From: Microstegium vimineum
Taxonomy: Eukaryota; Streptophyta; Magnoliopsida; Poales; Poaceae
Assembly (NCBI GenBank): GCA_022036555.1
Contig: CM039120.1
Span: 20,910,350-20,974,349, forward strand
Length of the DNA: 64,000 bases
Reading direction: 5' to 3'
Shown: piece by piece, positions 32,473-45,044 of the stretch
Layout: every line of letters starts with the position of its first letter
Numbering within the stretch: position 1 is the first letter of the stretch
Program-made: the position numbers and the translations under genes
The notes under the pieces: generated by a model
Database searches by the model: none
Seen by the model: the letters and a program-made list of their open reading frames with translations, nothing else
What the model was told of the DNA's origin: nothing

Positions 32473-34761
32473 TGAGTTCTTCATTCCTTTACCCTTTGTT
32501 TCCATAATATAAGTTTTTCTTCTCCCCTTTTTTGCCAAAGTTATCTGAAGACATTGTTCTTTGTATGTAATTCTAGTTCCGGCCTTGGGAACATGTTATT
32601 TCCTCGCTGCTATCTTCTAGTATTTGATAGATAGACTAGTGCTACTTTCTCGGACTCCTACTTGGGTGACTCTAGTTTAGGGACAGGACAGGTCTCTTTT
32701 CAGCTTATTATAGGGTGATTCTGAGTCTAGCTTTAACTCAGTTCAGCTTGTCTTGCTATTTTAACAAATTACTACTCATGCTAGAAAGAAGGTTTTCATC
32801 TTTTCTTGAATCCTGATATATCTATATATTCCTTACTACTATATATGTGGATGTGGGTGTGCTTTTTCAAGTGGATGGCGTGGGTTCTTCAGCTCTAGAT
32901 ATTTTTTAAAGTTTTGTCTGGTGTTCAAATAAAGTATACAGATTCGATAAGATCATTCAGTCCTCTAGTACTGTAGTTTGACTTTGATGTCACCAGTCAG
33001 GCAGTCACATTCCTAGGTTGCATAATAATTGCCGGAAAACAACACTCGAGGACCAGTGGGCAAATACTATATTAGTCGAAGCCAATACATTTGAATTGAA
33101 CCCTTCACCCACTCGAGGAAATTTGAGGGAACCTTCACCCCACGGAAAAGGAATTCCAGGTAATCTGATGCCTACTATCTTAAGAAAGAGAAATTGGGCA
33201 TAACCTGCATACTCACAGTCTAGGCATACTTTGTTTTGGTGACAACTGATAGCCAGTGTCAGCCTGTAACAACTCGCAATCTTGAAGTTCTCAGTAGTGT
33301 TGTGCCTCTGATTTAAGTGTTGTCAAACCATTTGGCTGTGTTAATTGTCGGGCACCACTTTCCTAGCTAACCTAGTTGACTTAATTGATCAGATGAGAAG
33401 CATTGGGTGCAGTTTTTAATGATCTGTTGTCGAACCAGTTGATGTGAGGTTTGCCCACTTGGGTTTGGAACTAGTATGATTGGAGTAAACATACATATCT
33501 TTTGTTTCAGTGTCAATAGATAGCTGGTGTCAGCGAATACCAACTAACAATCTGTACTGCCAATTGGCATGATTTTCTGTTTGCCGAACCATTAAGCTGT
33601 CTTAACTGTCCAATATCAAATTAGTAGAAGTTAATCTAGTTGACTTAGTGGATCCTGTCAAAAGCTTGGGTTTATACTATTTTTTTCAAGGATCTGTTCT
33701 TGAATTTGTTGTTCCAGAGCTTTGTCTGTTAGTTGTCTTCAACTTTCAAAAGTTCTGTGCACCCACCTGCCCTGTCTTTCCAAGTTAGGAGGTATGTAAA
33801 AAACATGATTCCATGTTAGTTAGCTAACTTAACTTTGCTGGCTTTCTGTTCATCTATGTCAAGTGAGATTTCCTAGTTGTTTCTGCTCAGTTAACCTTTT
33901 AGTAATTCAATCTCTGCAGTTTCTTATGGATACAGATTGCTAGATTTTCTATGGTTCTTTTTTCTCTTATTTTGCTTTCCTCTGGCAAAGAAGTTACACG
34001 TGCTTCTTTTTTTAGTTTCTAGCGCTATCATGCTTCTGGTGGCATTCTTGCTTTTTTTTAAGTTTTAGTTTCTTTAACTGAATGATATATGTGAAGTTAT
34101 TTGAATAATTTTTTCTGAGCCTGAGATCTTAGTTAATAATATTTATGATCTCATGTGATCCTTATTGATTAAGGAAATGATGGGCTTTAGATATCTGCGT
34201 GGAACTGCTTATTATTATCTGTATTTCCAGATGTGTCCGTTGATTACAATCTTGCTTTTGGTCCCTGATGAGTTTGTGTATAAACTTGAAAAATTGTCTC
34301 CATTGTCTTCTTGGTGATCTTGAACCCTTATTCTTTGACAGTGGACCAGAATGATTACACCATTTAAATTTCATAATTGTAATTTATTAGATTGCCTGCA
34401 TTCTGTTACACTCGTCTGCTATCTTGTTCACTCCTCTGAAATGATAAATGAGCTTGTCAATTTTACCAACATCCCATAAGTTGAACTAGCTTGAACGATT
34501 ATTAGAAACTGTCAAATGTCATGGTTACTCATATTTTTCTGTTTCTGAACATATTACCTTTTCCTAGTACGGAAAATACAATTGATACTGTCAACCTGCT
34601 CTTGCCAGTGTAGTTGTAACTAATATTCAACTAGCCTTGTTTTACCCAACTGATCTTTGATGTTGATAATGTCTTCTAGTGCTAGGACTTATGTACTTGT
34701 CAAATAAGATTGAGCCTCTTTCAGCTGTTGAATTTGGCTCCTGTGTATCATGAAATGTTCA
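32473..34761 (+). other. Intron of phosphatase gene, left part
   Basis: T-rich plant-intron composition throughout. No coding exon with a convincing start codon was identified, so the true first coding exon may be a very small one hidden here or at 36664-37126. Confidence 0.5.
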
Positions 34762-36178
34762 TGTCGGTGTTATGACCCGGGGGTCAAGACCACCAACTAG
34801 TAAATTTGTATATTGCGTGCTCCCTCTCCCAGATGTGATGCAAGATGGACACAAGATTTATCCTGGTTCGGGCAAAGAAGACCCTACGTCCAGCGGGGGA
34901 GGATGACTTGTATTATCTCGCACCCAAAGTGCTTGTACAGGGGGGGGGGGTACAAGCTGAGTTACACGGGGTTGCTCAGAGAGAGCTGAAGCCTAAGGCT
35001 AGCAGGGCTACCCTAGGCGGTCGGTGTGTTGCTCGAGGGGTTGATCGAGCAACGGGGGGTGTGAAGTATGAGTATGGAGTCGTCTGAAAGTCCAAGGATT
35101 CGGCCCCAGAGAGTCGGATCAGATCAGAGATCCCGAAAAAGATCCCTTTCTTCTACCTCGGCGTCCCCTTTTATAGACCAAGGGGAGGCCTGAGGGTACA
35201 AGGTCCTAAACTGTTGTAGCATGGGCGGCGTGTCCGCGACACAGTGGTGTCGAAGGGACGTCGCGCACTGTGCCGACATGGCCTTCCCGTCCTTCTAGCG
35301 CTCCGGGTCATGGCGGCAGTAGAAGTCGTCGCGGTACGTCGCGGCACAGCTTCCGCAGGCGAGCGCGAATCCCACAGCTGAAGCAAGACGGGGCGGATGG
35401 GACGGGCCCCATACCGGAGTGGTTGGCGGTGGGGGTCGAGCCCCCGGTCGATGGGTGAGGTCGAAACTGGGGTAGCCTTGTCGTATTCCCGAAGGTGTCG
35501 TCGAGGCTGTACTGTTCACGTTTCGAGGGGTGCTTCTGGAGTCCGTACTCGTGACGTGGCGACAGTGGCAGCACAGTTGACAGGAGTCAGGGACATGGCG
35601 GAGAGCTGATGGATTTGACTGCGGACGTGGGCGCCCATGGCGTTAGGCGGGTTTACTTTAACCCATACCGGGAGCAGTTGGGCTGATCGAGCTTCCCGTT
35701 GAGGGGTCGCTCGTTTGACCTCTTTCCGTTACTCGTCGTCGAGGTAGGGTCGGAGTGGTCGAGGTGGAGGCGGAGGGGTCGTTCGATCGACCCCTCGTCC
35801 GTCACCCAGTGTCGAGGTAGGAACCGAGGGGTCGTTCGTTCGACCCCCGGTCCGTCATCCGGGGTCGAGGTAGAGGCCGAGAGGTCGTTCGACCCCTCGG
35901 TCCGTCACCGCGGTGTCACGAGGTGGAGGCGGCGGGGTCATTCGTTCGACCCTTCGTCCGTCCACTGGCGTCGAGGTGGAGCGGCGGGGGTCATTCGTTG
36001 ACCCCTTCTCGTTCATTTCTCGAAGCGGGCCGGCTCAACGAATGGTTGCTATTGCCAGTGCAGGGGGCCTTCGTGTGACGGCCCTTCTTTGTTGACTTGA
36101 GCAGTGGCTTCTTGTCTTAAAAATGTTGCATGTTTACGTTAATATCGAAGGGTTAGGGTACCCTACTTCGTACCGACA
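34762..36178. mobile_element. Solo LTR in phosphatase intron
   Basis: 1417 bp bounded by TGTCGGT and ACCGACA. Flanks GTTCA and GTCAT are only approximate duplications (shifting one base gives TTCAT/GTCAT). It has no internal domain. 35700-36020 holds five imperfect units with GAGGGGTCGTTCGTTCGACC and CGTCCGTCAC. Ends and composition suggest a Ty3-gypsy LTR; family not identified. Confidence 0.65.
35700..36020. repeat. Tandem repeat in solo LTR, about 60-bp units
   Basis: Five imperfect copies of a GTCGAGGTAG...GGGGTCGTTCGTTCGACCC unit, with an internal palindrome TTCG/CGAA. Confidence 0.7.
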
Positions 36179-36200
36179 GTCATATGTCAGTTATCTTAGA

Positions 36201-36658
36201 TGTGTAATACGTCCTAGGAGTAGGGAGGTGCGGCGACAGGAGGAAGTGCGGTAGGTAGGGTCGCACAGGAGAGGGGGCGCGAGAGAGAGAGAGAGAGAGA
36301 GAGGAGAGAAGAGAGAGGCGCAGGGAGGAATAGAGGAAGAGCAATAGCTCTGTTCTTTCTTGATCTCAATTGATTACATCTCCTCTATATTTATAGTCCC
36401 TAGTGGACTTGTATTCCAAGCAACTTACTAGAGGTATCCTTATAGATTGGATCCCTATTCTTATTCTAAATAATACTTCCTTTATTTTAATATGGCAACT
36501 GACTTGGGAGAGGGGAAACCGTACGGGAGGAGAAGAGGGCGTGGCCTTCCTGTGCGCGAGGGGCGCGGCCCCTGCTGTGCGCGCGATCCCCCCTAGGGGC
36601 GCGGTGGAGCCGGCATGGGCCGGTTCCTGCTCTCCTCTGGGCCTTGCCCAGCCCTACA
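36201..36658 (-). mobile_element. Small solo LTR in phosphatase intron
   Basis: 458 bp. On the minus strand it begins TGTAGGGCTGGGCAAGGCCC and ends TATTACACA. It is flanked by TTAGA (36196-36200) and TTAGC (36659-36663), a 5-bp duplication with one mismatch. A minus-strand TATA box CTATAAATATAG lies near 36390 and a (GA)n tract at 36278-36313 falls in the leader part. Confidence 0.65.
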
Positions 36659-37126
36659 TTAGCCGATACGCATTTATAGCTGTTTGACCCCAGTCTAGCT
36701 GATTTTAATAGAGAAGGCGCATGGTTTTTTTTACACTATACCATTTTTTGACTGGTTCCATAATCATTCACATAAAAGCACGTTTCGATCTGCATAAGGA
36801 TTGATCACGTGTTTTGTATATTACTGCCATAATCTGTGTGCTTGTACTAGCATCTATTGATATTCTATGGAACCTGAAGAGTTATACTATTTTGCACATG
36901 TACAAAAGAATTCGAGTTGCATTAATAATCATTGTTACCTGGTTATGTATTATCTACTAGCCATAACTCATGAGTGATGCTAAATTGTTACTTCATTCCA
37001 TGTTATTTTCTATGACCTGTACTACTATCTTTGACAGTAAAGATAATCATGAATACATGTTCTTGCAGTGCGTAAAGCCTGAGTATGCAGTTTTGTAACT
37101 CATATGGTTTTTGCTTACTCTTTTAG

Positions 37127-39636
37127 GAACAGGCAGACAGTTAGGGTGTTACACTATTAGATCCCATGGAATGATATTGGCAAGATTGCACATGTATGAC
37201 TGGATAATACTTGTCCTCCTTGCTGTCATAGACGGGCTATTGAATATAATTGAACCATTTCACCGTTTTGTTGGAAAAGAGATGATGACTGACTTGAGAT
37301 ATCCTATGAAGGGCAATACAGTGCCATTTTGGGCTGTTCCAGTATGTCCTGGTATCCTTATCTTTCAGTATGTTTTGATCCTCTTACATCCATGCAAAAG
37401 TTCTTGTGTGGTTCTTAGCTGTTTTTCTTATTTGCAGCTGATTGGAATTATACTGCCTTGGGCCATCTTTGTTGGAATTTACTTCAAAAAGAAGAATTTT
37501 TACGATTTGCACCATGGCATACTGGGTATCGTACATATTTATGATCCCTTTGATATGTTGATTAGTAAAGAGAAACATATCTGAAAAATGGAATTTTTGT
37601 AGGGATTCTGTATTCAGTGCTCATAACTGCAGTGATTACTGATGCAATTAAGGATGGTGTTGGACGGCCTCGTCCAGATTTTTTCTGGCGCTGTTTCCCT
37701 GATGGAAATGATGTAAGATAAAAATAAAAACTAACTTAGTCTTGATATGTATATGGTTCAGACTTGCATAGAATCCGGGCTAATTACATTATCTTTAAGG
37801 TTTATGATAACATTACTACTGGTGTTATATGCAATGGAGTGAAGAGCGTAATCAAGGAAGGCCACAAGAGCTTTCCCAGTGGACACACTTCATGTAAGTA
37901 ATGGGATAACCACATAAGTACTCAAATAGCCTGTAACCACATGTGTTCTCCTTTGTAATATTGATCCCTTTGGTGCACTTGTTGCCCAACTCTATGGACA
38001 ATTTTACAGTGGGAAAGCCTATATGTTTTTTATAAGTTAACTGCCACTTGTGCATATTCAATACAACTAGATTGGCCTACTGCAATTTGATGATATATCT
38101 AAAATACCATTGCAAATCATACATGGAGGAAATAGATTCTTTCAGCACTGGTTGCCTTCTTTTTTTTTTTTTTTTTGGGAGAAAAGAAATGGGTCTACCT
38201 TTATGGTGTGTGTTATACCTTGGGCATGCTAGTTCTAATCGTCAGAGAAAGTGGATGTAGTGGATGGGTGCTAAGACCTCTGTTGGGTATGGTGACAACC
38301 TGCATTGTCGACGGTATTTGGGCTTTGCATGATTCTGCATTGGTGATAGGGGGCAAGAGAGTTGCTAACAAGTGGTGTGCAGTCAATGAGACTATCTGTG
38401 CTGTCTGCTACTCTGTGTCTGAGAAGTTAGGCCACAAGAGTGACCAAGTAATTTCAAAGAATGGATTCTCTTGCGTCTTGCCTGCCATGTTCTATGGAAA
38501 TATTGAATGCCACAGATGAGACCTCAAAATTGGCCATATCTCAAATTTAAGCAGTTTTTTAGTAATCCCGAATTTAGCCTCCCCTCTGGATTTTACTGGA
38601 AGTATACTGTCTCTTAGGTACTGAAATTCTGAGCCTTATCTGATTTTTTATTCATGAGGCTAAGAAAAATGGACAAAAAACTGATTCAAACATTTTGTAA
38701 ACATGTTTCTGAGATCAAGCATGCATGAAAATGGAGTATGTTTGAGTTACCTTGGGGCAAGCTGCATGCGTCATAGAGTAGTGGAGTGACTGAGTCAATT
38801 TAGGTTGTAAAGTATGACCTATGTGCTTGATCAACAGATCATCCGGTTACTCTCTTTTCACTTAATCACATTAACTATTGTAACGTTCCCAAACTTGTTT
38901 AAATTAGTATTGATGAAGCATAAGTCCCCTTTTTATATGCTGAAGTTAAGTTCCAACTTGGCACCTCATGATATATACTTTTTTACAGTGATGGTTTTAT
39001 CATCTAAAATTTGTGCTGTCATTGCCTATTACACTGCTTCAGGGTCTTTTGCTGGTCTAGGCTTCCTTGCATGGTATTTAGCTGGAAAACTTGCGGCTTT
39101 TAATCGCAAAGGACATATTGCGAAGCTATGCATTGTGTTTCTGCCTCTTCTTACTGCTGCACTCGTGGCTGTTTCTCGAGTGGATGACTACTGGCATCAT
39201 TGGCAAGATGTGTTTGCAGGGGGTCTTATAGGTTTGTAAATTTTGATATATATTTTCTAAATAGGTCTAGATTTTCTGGACGTCCTGAATATACATAATT
39301 GATTATCTTTCTTGCCATGGACACTTGCCTTTGCAGGTCTTACAGTTGCTTCATTTTGCTATCTGCAATTTTTCCCATATCCTTTTGATGGCGATGGTAC
39401 CTACTGTTCACTGTTTTACAAATTATTGAGTTTTAAGATTTTGTTTAACATGTCACTGAATATTGTACATCTCTGCAGCTTTGTGGCCTCATGCATACAC
39501 GGTCCAGATAGCCGAGGAACGGAACAGCAGAAATGCAAACTCCTACAGCATGAGACCAACCGATATTGAAACAGTCAATATTCCTGGCCACGGTACTCTA
39601 AACGATGAGGAGTCTGGCAGTGACAGGAGATCGTGA
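37127..39636 (+). CDS. LPP2: Lipid phosphate phosphatase (PAP2 family), seven coding exons seen
   Basis: Membrane phosphatidate phosphatase that dephosphorylates phosphatidic acid and related lipid phosphates. Exons: 37127-37341, 37438-37525, 37603-37712, 37800-37893, 39043-39231, 39337-39396, 39479-39636, all with GT-AG borders and matching phases. Early hallmarks are [16 protein letters not shown] and [17 protein letters not shown]. The three PAP2 motifs are complete: [13 protein letters not shown], and [12 protein letters not shown], with catalytic His in the last two. Six hydrophobic segments fit the family. The C-terminus is hydrophilic ([18 protein letters not shown]). The start codon is in an upstream exon that I could not place; exon 37127 enters in phase 1. 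LPP2 naming is by similarity to the plant LPP2 type; LPP3 is possible. Confidence 0.93.
37894..39042 (+). other. Long intron of LPP gene containing an open frame
   Basis: 1149-bp intron splitting the Trp codon after PSGHTS. A poly-T stretch at 38160-38176 is followed by an open frame 38175-38519 (114 codons, including [20 protein letters not shown]). No family recognised. It may be a retro-inserted fragment; the intron borders are otherwise normal. Confidence 0.6.
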
Positions 39637-40900
39637 GATGAGCCTGGATACCGTGGGAGCTGCTTGCATATGTATACAGGTAGATCTATTGTAGAGCTGT
39701 TGACTGCTGCTGCCACCGTGATAGGGGAGAGGGTTGTTTAGACTGGCTTGGCAGTAAATTACTTGGTAGGGGTGTTGTTTCTTCTGACAATATTTGGGTT
39801 TCCTTTGTTTATAGTTTTGAGTCAAGAGTTGTGGTTAAAGTTTGTTGGCTTACACTTTTTGTAGTCAGCTTGGTCAGTCCATTCAGTAACTATGATCTGA
39901 TCAGATGTGCAGGGTAAATGGGTTTCTCAATCGATTGTGGATTGTTGCTCTTATATTAAAGCGTGAAATTCAGTTGCTACCATAATCTGCTCTTATAATA
40001 AGTGCTGAATTCATTTGCTATCATAATTTTGCGATTAAGTCCCCCGAGTCAAGGAAAAGGAATGACATGTCCAGTTGTTGTGCGATGTGACAAGTAGGTT
40101 GATTGCATTGGACAAGCCATTTTCTCTCTCTCTACCAAGTACCAACATATCTAGACCAGCTAATTTGTTATGATGTGCTACTCTTGTTTTCCCTGGTGGC
40201 CAGAATAGGTTATTAGCGAATGTGTTATTCCATAAGTTCATATCTGGGACTTGCAACAATTTGAATTACCCACAAATATTTTGATGCCGGGCAAGGATCT
40301 GTTGATGTAAAGTTTGATGCCCATGTGTTCCTACAGAAAACAGGCGACAGTAGCAGTAGTATGCAATACCAAATGTTCATGTGTTCCTACGGAAAATGGG
40401 TAGCAGCAGCAGAAGTAGTAGTATGCAATACCAAATGTTCAGTTTGATCGTTAAATAGGCAACTCTTGTACTCCCCCTCCCCTCCCCCGAATTGAAGTCG
40501 TTCTAGGATGGAACATGGCTGGAGATTTTTTTTTCTAATTGTACTATTCCCTCTTTTTTGCGCTTCATTCTCTTCCGTATGTTGGAGACTGGTGTTGCTC
40601 CTATGTGTGGGCCCGTAACTAAAACTATATTTTTATTAGGACAATATTTGAATGCTGAAACGACACTAACTTGGACAGATAGAGCATATACTGTATGCTT
40701 GATTTGTTCTAAGATGTCAAGGCTAAAGTCTTTGTTGGGTGGGATGTCATGTCAATATACATAGCATCTTTTTTTTAACCGGATCGTCTATGGAACTAAT
40801 GCTTGTAGAGTTGTAGGAATATATATTCTCTAATTCTCAAATGTGTCACAACCTTTTGTACCTAGGAAGCCTCCATCACAAAACCAAGACATGTTCAGGT
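39637..40900 (+). other. LPP 3' untranslated and downstream region
   Basis: The 3' UTR probably ends near 39960-40030, where TTATATTAAAGCG and TCTTATAATAAGTGC could act as weak poly(A) signals. 40320-40440 repeats ATGTTCATGTGTTCCTAC and CAGTAGTATGCAATACCAAA in two adjacent copies. No further gene was seen. Confidence 0.45.
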
Positions 40901-40901
40901 A

Positions 40902-41097
40902 CTCCCTCCGTCCTTAGCCTGTTTGGCTGGTGGTTTCTACGACTGATACTGTTTTGTTGTTTGAGAAAAATAATGTGTAATGACCGATAAACGTTTTACA
41001 TCAATACAATAGTAATAATATTGAGATAGAGAATTAAATATGTTTCTTGGTATTTGAATTAGAGGTGGTTACACCCTTTATACCAGTACAAAGGAAG
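40902..41097. mobile_element. Stowaway-like MITE
   Basis: Left end CTCCCTCCGTCC after TA; right end inverted as CTTCCTTTGTACTGG before TA. The ends are of Stowaway type with TA duplication, diverged at the right. Confidence 0.5.
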
Positions 41098-42309
41098 TAT
41101 CTTAGTAACTGCCAATATACAGGCTCGTCGGGACGGGATAGAAAATGAGTGTTACTGTGTTAGCCAAGTTCTTAAGCAACTAGTTTTTTTTTTAATTTCT
41201 CACGTAACTGACTGTCAGTTGAGCAATATTGATTTTTTTCATTAGTATTCCGTATGATGGATGTACCTGACTGGGAATTAGGCAATGCAACTCACATATG
41301 TACAGAACAGAACGACCGCGTAGCAAATTCAAGGTTCTTGACTTAGGCTGAAAGTAAAGCTGTGGGCTCGTGGCTTCCGTTGAGCTAAACTTTGTGACTT
41401 GCATCCAATTCTTACACTTTGTGACACGCGCCCATGGCCATGGATGCTTTTGGTGGCCCAGTTCAATAATAGCCAAACGCGAGAGGGAACAATAATTGTT
41501 CTTTCAATGACATTTCCATGTATGTTTATTGCCACATCATTATATGTTGCATACATCTTGAAAGGATCAAGATGCCCAAGAAGGGGGAGGTGAATTGAGC
41601 TCTTTTTAATTTCAAGACAAGAATTAAACCTATAGAGAGCCAATTAACCCCCTAGTGCCTACCGCTTGTGTGTCCTAGTTAGAAAGCGGTAGCAAGTCAA
41701 TAGAAAGCGAAAACTTCCTACACAATTCAAGTCAATAGAAAGCGAAAAATTCCTACATAATTCTAGTATGAATTGAAAGACAAATGCGGAAAGTAATGCG
41801 GTAAGAAAGAGCTAGGGAAAGAGATGCTTGACACGACGATGTTTTGCCGAGATATCGAGGAGTCGACACTCCCCCCTAGTCCTCGTTGGAGCACCTCGCA
41901 AGGTATAGCTCCCCCTCAATCCCGCGCAAGGGATGAGTGTTCTCTACGGGCTGATTCTTCGCCACTCCGGCTCGGTGAATCGCCCACAACCGATCACAAC
42001 GTCGATGAAGAAGGGCCGCCGACAATCCTCCAGCGATCACCTTCCTCCAAGCACCACCGGACCGTCTAGGTGATGTCGATCACCAAGAGTAACAAGCCTC
42101 GATCTTCGCTTGACTCACTCAAGCTTCACAACTAGAGGATGCACACTTGAACTCTTTGATGAACTAGAGGAGAGGATGGATGGATTCGCAAATCACTCTC
42201 TCTCTAGGGCTCTTGCTCTCTTCCCAACCTTCTCAAACAGCACAACAAATGAAATGAGCAAAGGCAAGGTGGGAGAGAAGTGTGAGGAGCTTTCCATCTT
42301 GGAGAGAGG

Positions 42310-43172
42310 CAATTGTAGTAATCCATCTTGGAGAGAGGCTTTCTTGAAGAGCTTGTGAAGAATTTCTTCTTCTTTGAGTCAAACTTGACTCCATTCTTGT
42401 TTAGTCTCTTCAACATCTTTGTTGTCTTCTTCACCATGAGAGATAAGTCATTATCATCCTCTCCATCACTTGCACTCTCATACATATATTGCATCTTGCA
42501 CTTCTCCGAAGAGGATGCCTTGAGAGCCAAGTCCTTCTTATCCTTCTTCTCTTTTTCTTTCTTCTTAGAGGAGGAAGAAGAGCCACCATCACCAATCTTC
42601 ATGTACATCTCATGAGCATTGATCTTGCCCAAGATTTATGTTGGTGTAGCGACGGAGAGGTCTCCTTGGTGAAGAACCGTGACGATGTGGCTATACTTCT
42701 CAATGGGCAAGACACAAAGAATCTTGCGCACCACATTGGCCGGTGCCATTTGGTTGAGACCGGGCCCATTCAATTCTTCTACAAGAATGTTAAGACATGA
42801 GTACATTTCATTGGCATTTTTATTTCCATACATAGAAAAAGAATTGAGCTTAGCCATGACCAAGTGATAGCGTTCCTCACGCTCACTCTTTGTGCCTTCG
42901 TGAAGAGCATAAATAGTGGTCCACAACTCAATTGCGTCTTTGGCATTACGCACTCGGTTGAAGACATCCTTGCAAATGCCACGAAAAAGAATGTTCTTCG
43001 CCTTGGCATTGTGCTTATCAAAGTTGAGGTCCTCCGTGAAGAGAGTGCCTCCCTTTGTGGCGGCATTGAGCACGCCCATGTCAACGGCCTCTAGATAGGC
43101 CTCCATACGAACTTTCCAATAAGGAAAGTCGTCTCCATCGAACATGAGAGGTGGTCCATCCCCATGGGACAT
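42310..43172 (-). pseudogene. Sirevirus gag, one stop and truncated
   Basis: Starts MSHGDGPPLMFDGDDFPYWK, a typical Sirevirus gag start, and continues with the UBN2-type region (AIELWTTIYALHEGTKSERE, then NILVEELNGPGLNQMAPANV). One in-frame TAA at about 42636 follows VATPT; the frame then resumes with GKINAHEMYMKIGDGGSSSS and a Lys/Ser-rich stretch. It ends inside the zinc knuckle: only YYNC of the expected CxxC start remains, with the first Cys replaced, before the sequence passes into LTR. The capsid-forming region is otherwise well kept. Confidence 0.85.
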
Positions 43173-43207
43173 CTTGCTCTAGGCGGTAAAGCCTAAACTA
43201 AGAGCAA

Positions 43208-43223
43208 CCAAGCTCCGATACCA
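43208..43223 (-). other. tRNA-Met-type primer binding site
   Basis: Minus strand TGGTATCGGAGCTTGG lies two bases from the LTR edge at 43226, as in other Sireviruses. Confidence 0.85.
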
Positions 43224-43225
43224 AT

Positions 43226-44731
43226 TGAAAGGATCAAGATGTCCAAGAGGGGGGGGGGTGAATTAGGCTCTTTTTAATTTCAAGACAAGAATTAAACCTA
43301 TACAGAGCCAATTAACCCCCTAGTGCCTACCGCTTGTGTGTCCTAGCTAGAAAGCGGTAGCAAGTCAATAGAAAGCGAAAACTTCCTACACAATTCTAGT
43401 ATGAATTGAAAGACAAATGCGAAAAGTAATGCGGTAAGAAAGAGCTAGGGAAAGAGATTCTTGACACGGCGATGTTTTGCCGAGATATCGAGGAGTCGAC
43501 ACTCTCCCCTAGTCCTCGTTGGAGCACCTCGCAAGGTATAGCTCCCCCTCAATCCCGCGCAAGGGATGAGTGCTCTCGACGGGCTGATTCTTCGCCACTC
43601 TGGCTCGGTGAATCGCTCACAACCGATCACAACGTCGATGAAGAAGGGCCGCCGACAATCCTCCAGCGATCACCTTCCTCCAAGCACCACCGGACCGTCT
43701 AGGTGATGTCTATCACCAAGAGTAACAAGCCTCGATCTTCTCTTGACTCACTCAAGCTTCACAACTAGAGGATGCATACTTGAACTCTTGGATGAACTAG
43801 AGGAGAGGATGGATGGATTCACAAATCACTCCCTCTCTAGGGCTCTTGCTCTCTTCCCAACCTTCTCAACAGCACAGCAAATAAAATGAGCAAAGGCAAG
43901 GTGGGAGAGAAGTGTGAGGAGCTATAAATAGCCCCTCAGAAAACTAGCTTGGGCTGACAACTTAAGTTGGCGACGGACGCTCTGACACCTAGGCGACGGA
44001 CGGTCCGTCGCCCTGCCCAACGGCTAGTTCTGACAGGATTTCCCAGCGACGGATGCTCCGTCGGAGGGGCGATGGACGCTCTTCCCAGCGTCCGACGCTA
44101 CACTCTGACTCGGGCTAAAAAAACACCCTTACTGGAAGGCCGACGGACAACGTCCGTCGGACCCTGAAAAACTTAGCCAGAAAACACGGCCATTCGAAGG
44201 CCGAGGGGCGCTGTGGGCTCAACCACCCAGCGTCCGACGCCTTTGTCCGACGCGACGGACAGCGTCCGACGCCTCCATCAGGAGCGTCCGTCGCCCAAAA
44301 AACAGGCCTCTCAACTTCGTTTTTCGCCGCGATGAATATGGAAGTTGTTCTAGGCTATCTTACGATCACCATAGGCTTGCTTAGAGCTAAGGAAGACAAG
44401 TGTGCACCACACCTAGTTCATGAAGCTTTCCTAAGTCAAGTTACTAGTCTCAACCCCTCTTAATAGTACGGTCAAAGATCAAATAGAAGCCCTATCTATT
44501 TCTAAGTGCCCTTCATCACCTTATGGCACTTAGCCTATCATTCTAGGGTCTTCATCATGTCTCATTGAAATCCGAAATGATATCCATCTTGGGGGCTAGG
44601 TGACACCCATTGATGCCCATTCATGTTGATCACTATGGCTAGGCTACTCATAGCCTCTGCAAAACACATGTTAGCCATAATAATTGCTAATTTTCGTTAA
44701 TCATCAAAACCAATAGGGCCATGATTCTTCA
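43226..44731 (-). mobile_element. 5' LTR of the deleted Sirevirus
   Basis: 1506 bp, TGAAGAATCATGGCCC to GATCCTTTCA on the minus strand. The CGTCCGACGC/CGTCCGTCGC cluster (43960-44300) and TATTTATAG (minus, about 43929) are laid out as in the LTR at 8250-9705. Confidence 0.85.
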
Positions 44732-44736
44732 CATCT

Positions 44737-45039
44737 ACATTTGATGAGATGAGTTTGGTTACATTGCATATTGGGTGTGGATTGGTGTTCCAAAAAGCAA
44801 TAGGCAGCTACGATTTTTAAAATAAGGTGGTCCAATTTAATATAACTTTTTTTGATAATATAATGTCCCATTTGACACATCTATAAAACATCATATTTAA
44901 ACAAAAAAAAAGATAGCACTTGATCCTAATTTATTTAAGAGAAATAAAAACGGCTCTTTCCTCTAGTGCATGAAGGAGCCAAAGCCAAAGATGGTCGGAG
45001 CTTCACCAAACAAGACTTATGTACATATATAAAAATTAA
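44737..45039. other. Spacer between two Sirevirus-family insertions
   Basis: AT-rich host DNA with no feature recognised. Confidence 0.6.
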
Positions 45040-45044
45040 GTCTT

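Larger units (their letters stand above)
41559..44731 (-). mobile_element. Internally deleted Sirevirus (Ty1-copia)
   Basis: 3173 bp on the minus strand, with an exact 5-bp target duplication CATCT at 41554-41558 and 44732-44736. Order in element direction: complete 5' LTR (44731-43226), primer site, gag, then an abrupt join to the distal half of the 3' LTR (about 42292-41559). Protease, integrase, reverse transcriptase and RNase H are all absent, so it cannot move by itself. Confidence 0.9.

Noticed and set aside
42328..42800. Plus-strand frames rich in Phe and Leu
   Set aside because: Antisense of the Lys-rich gag region.
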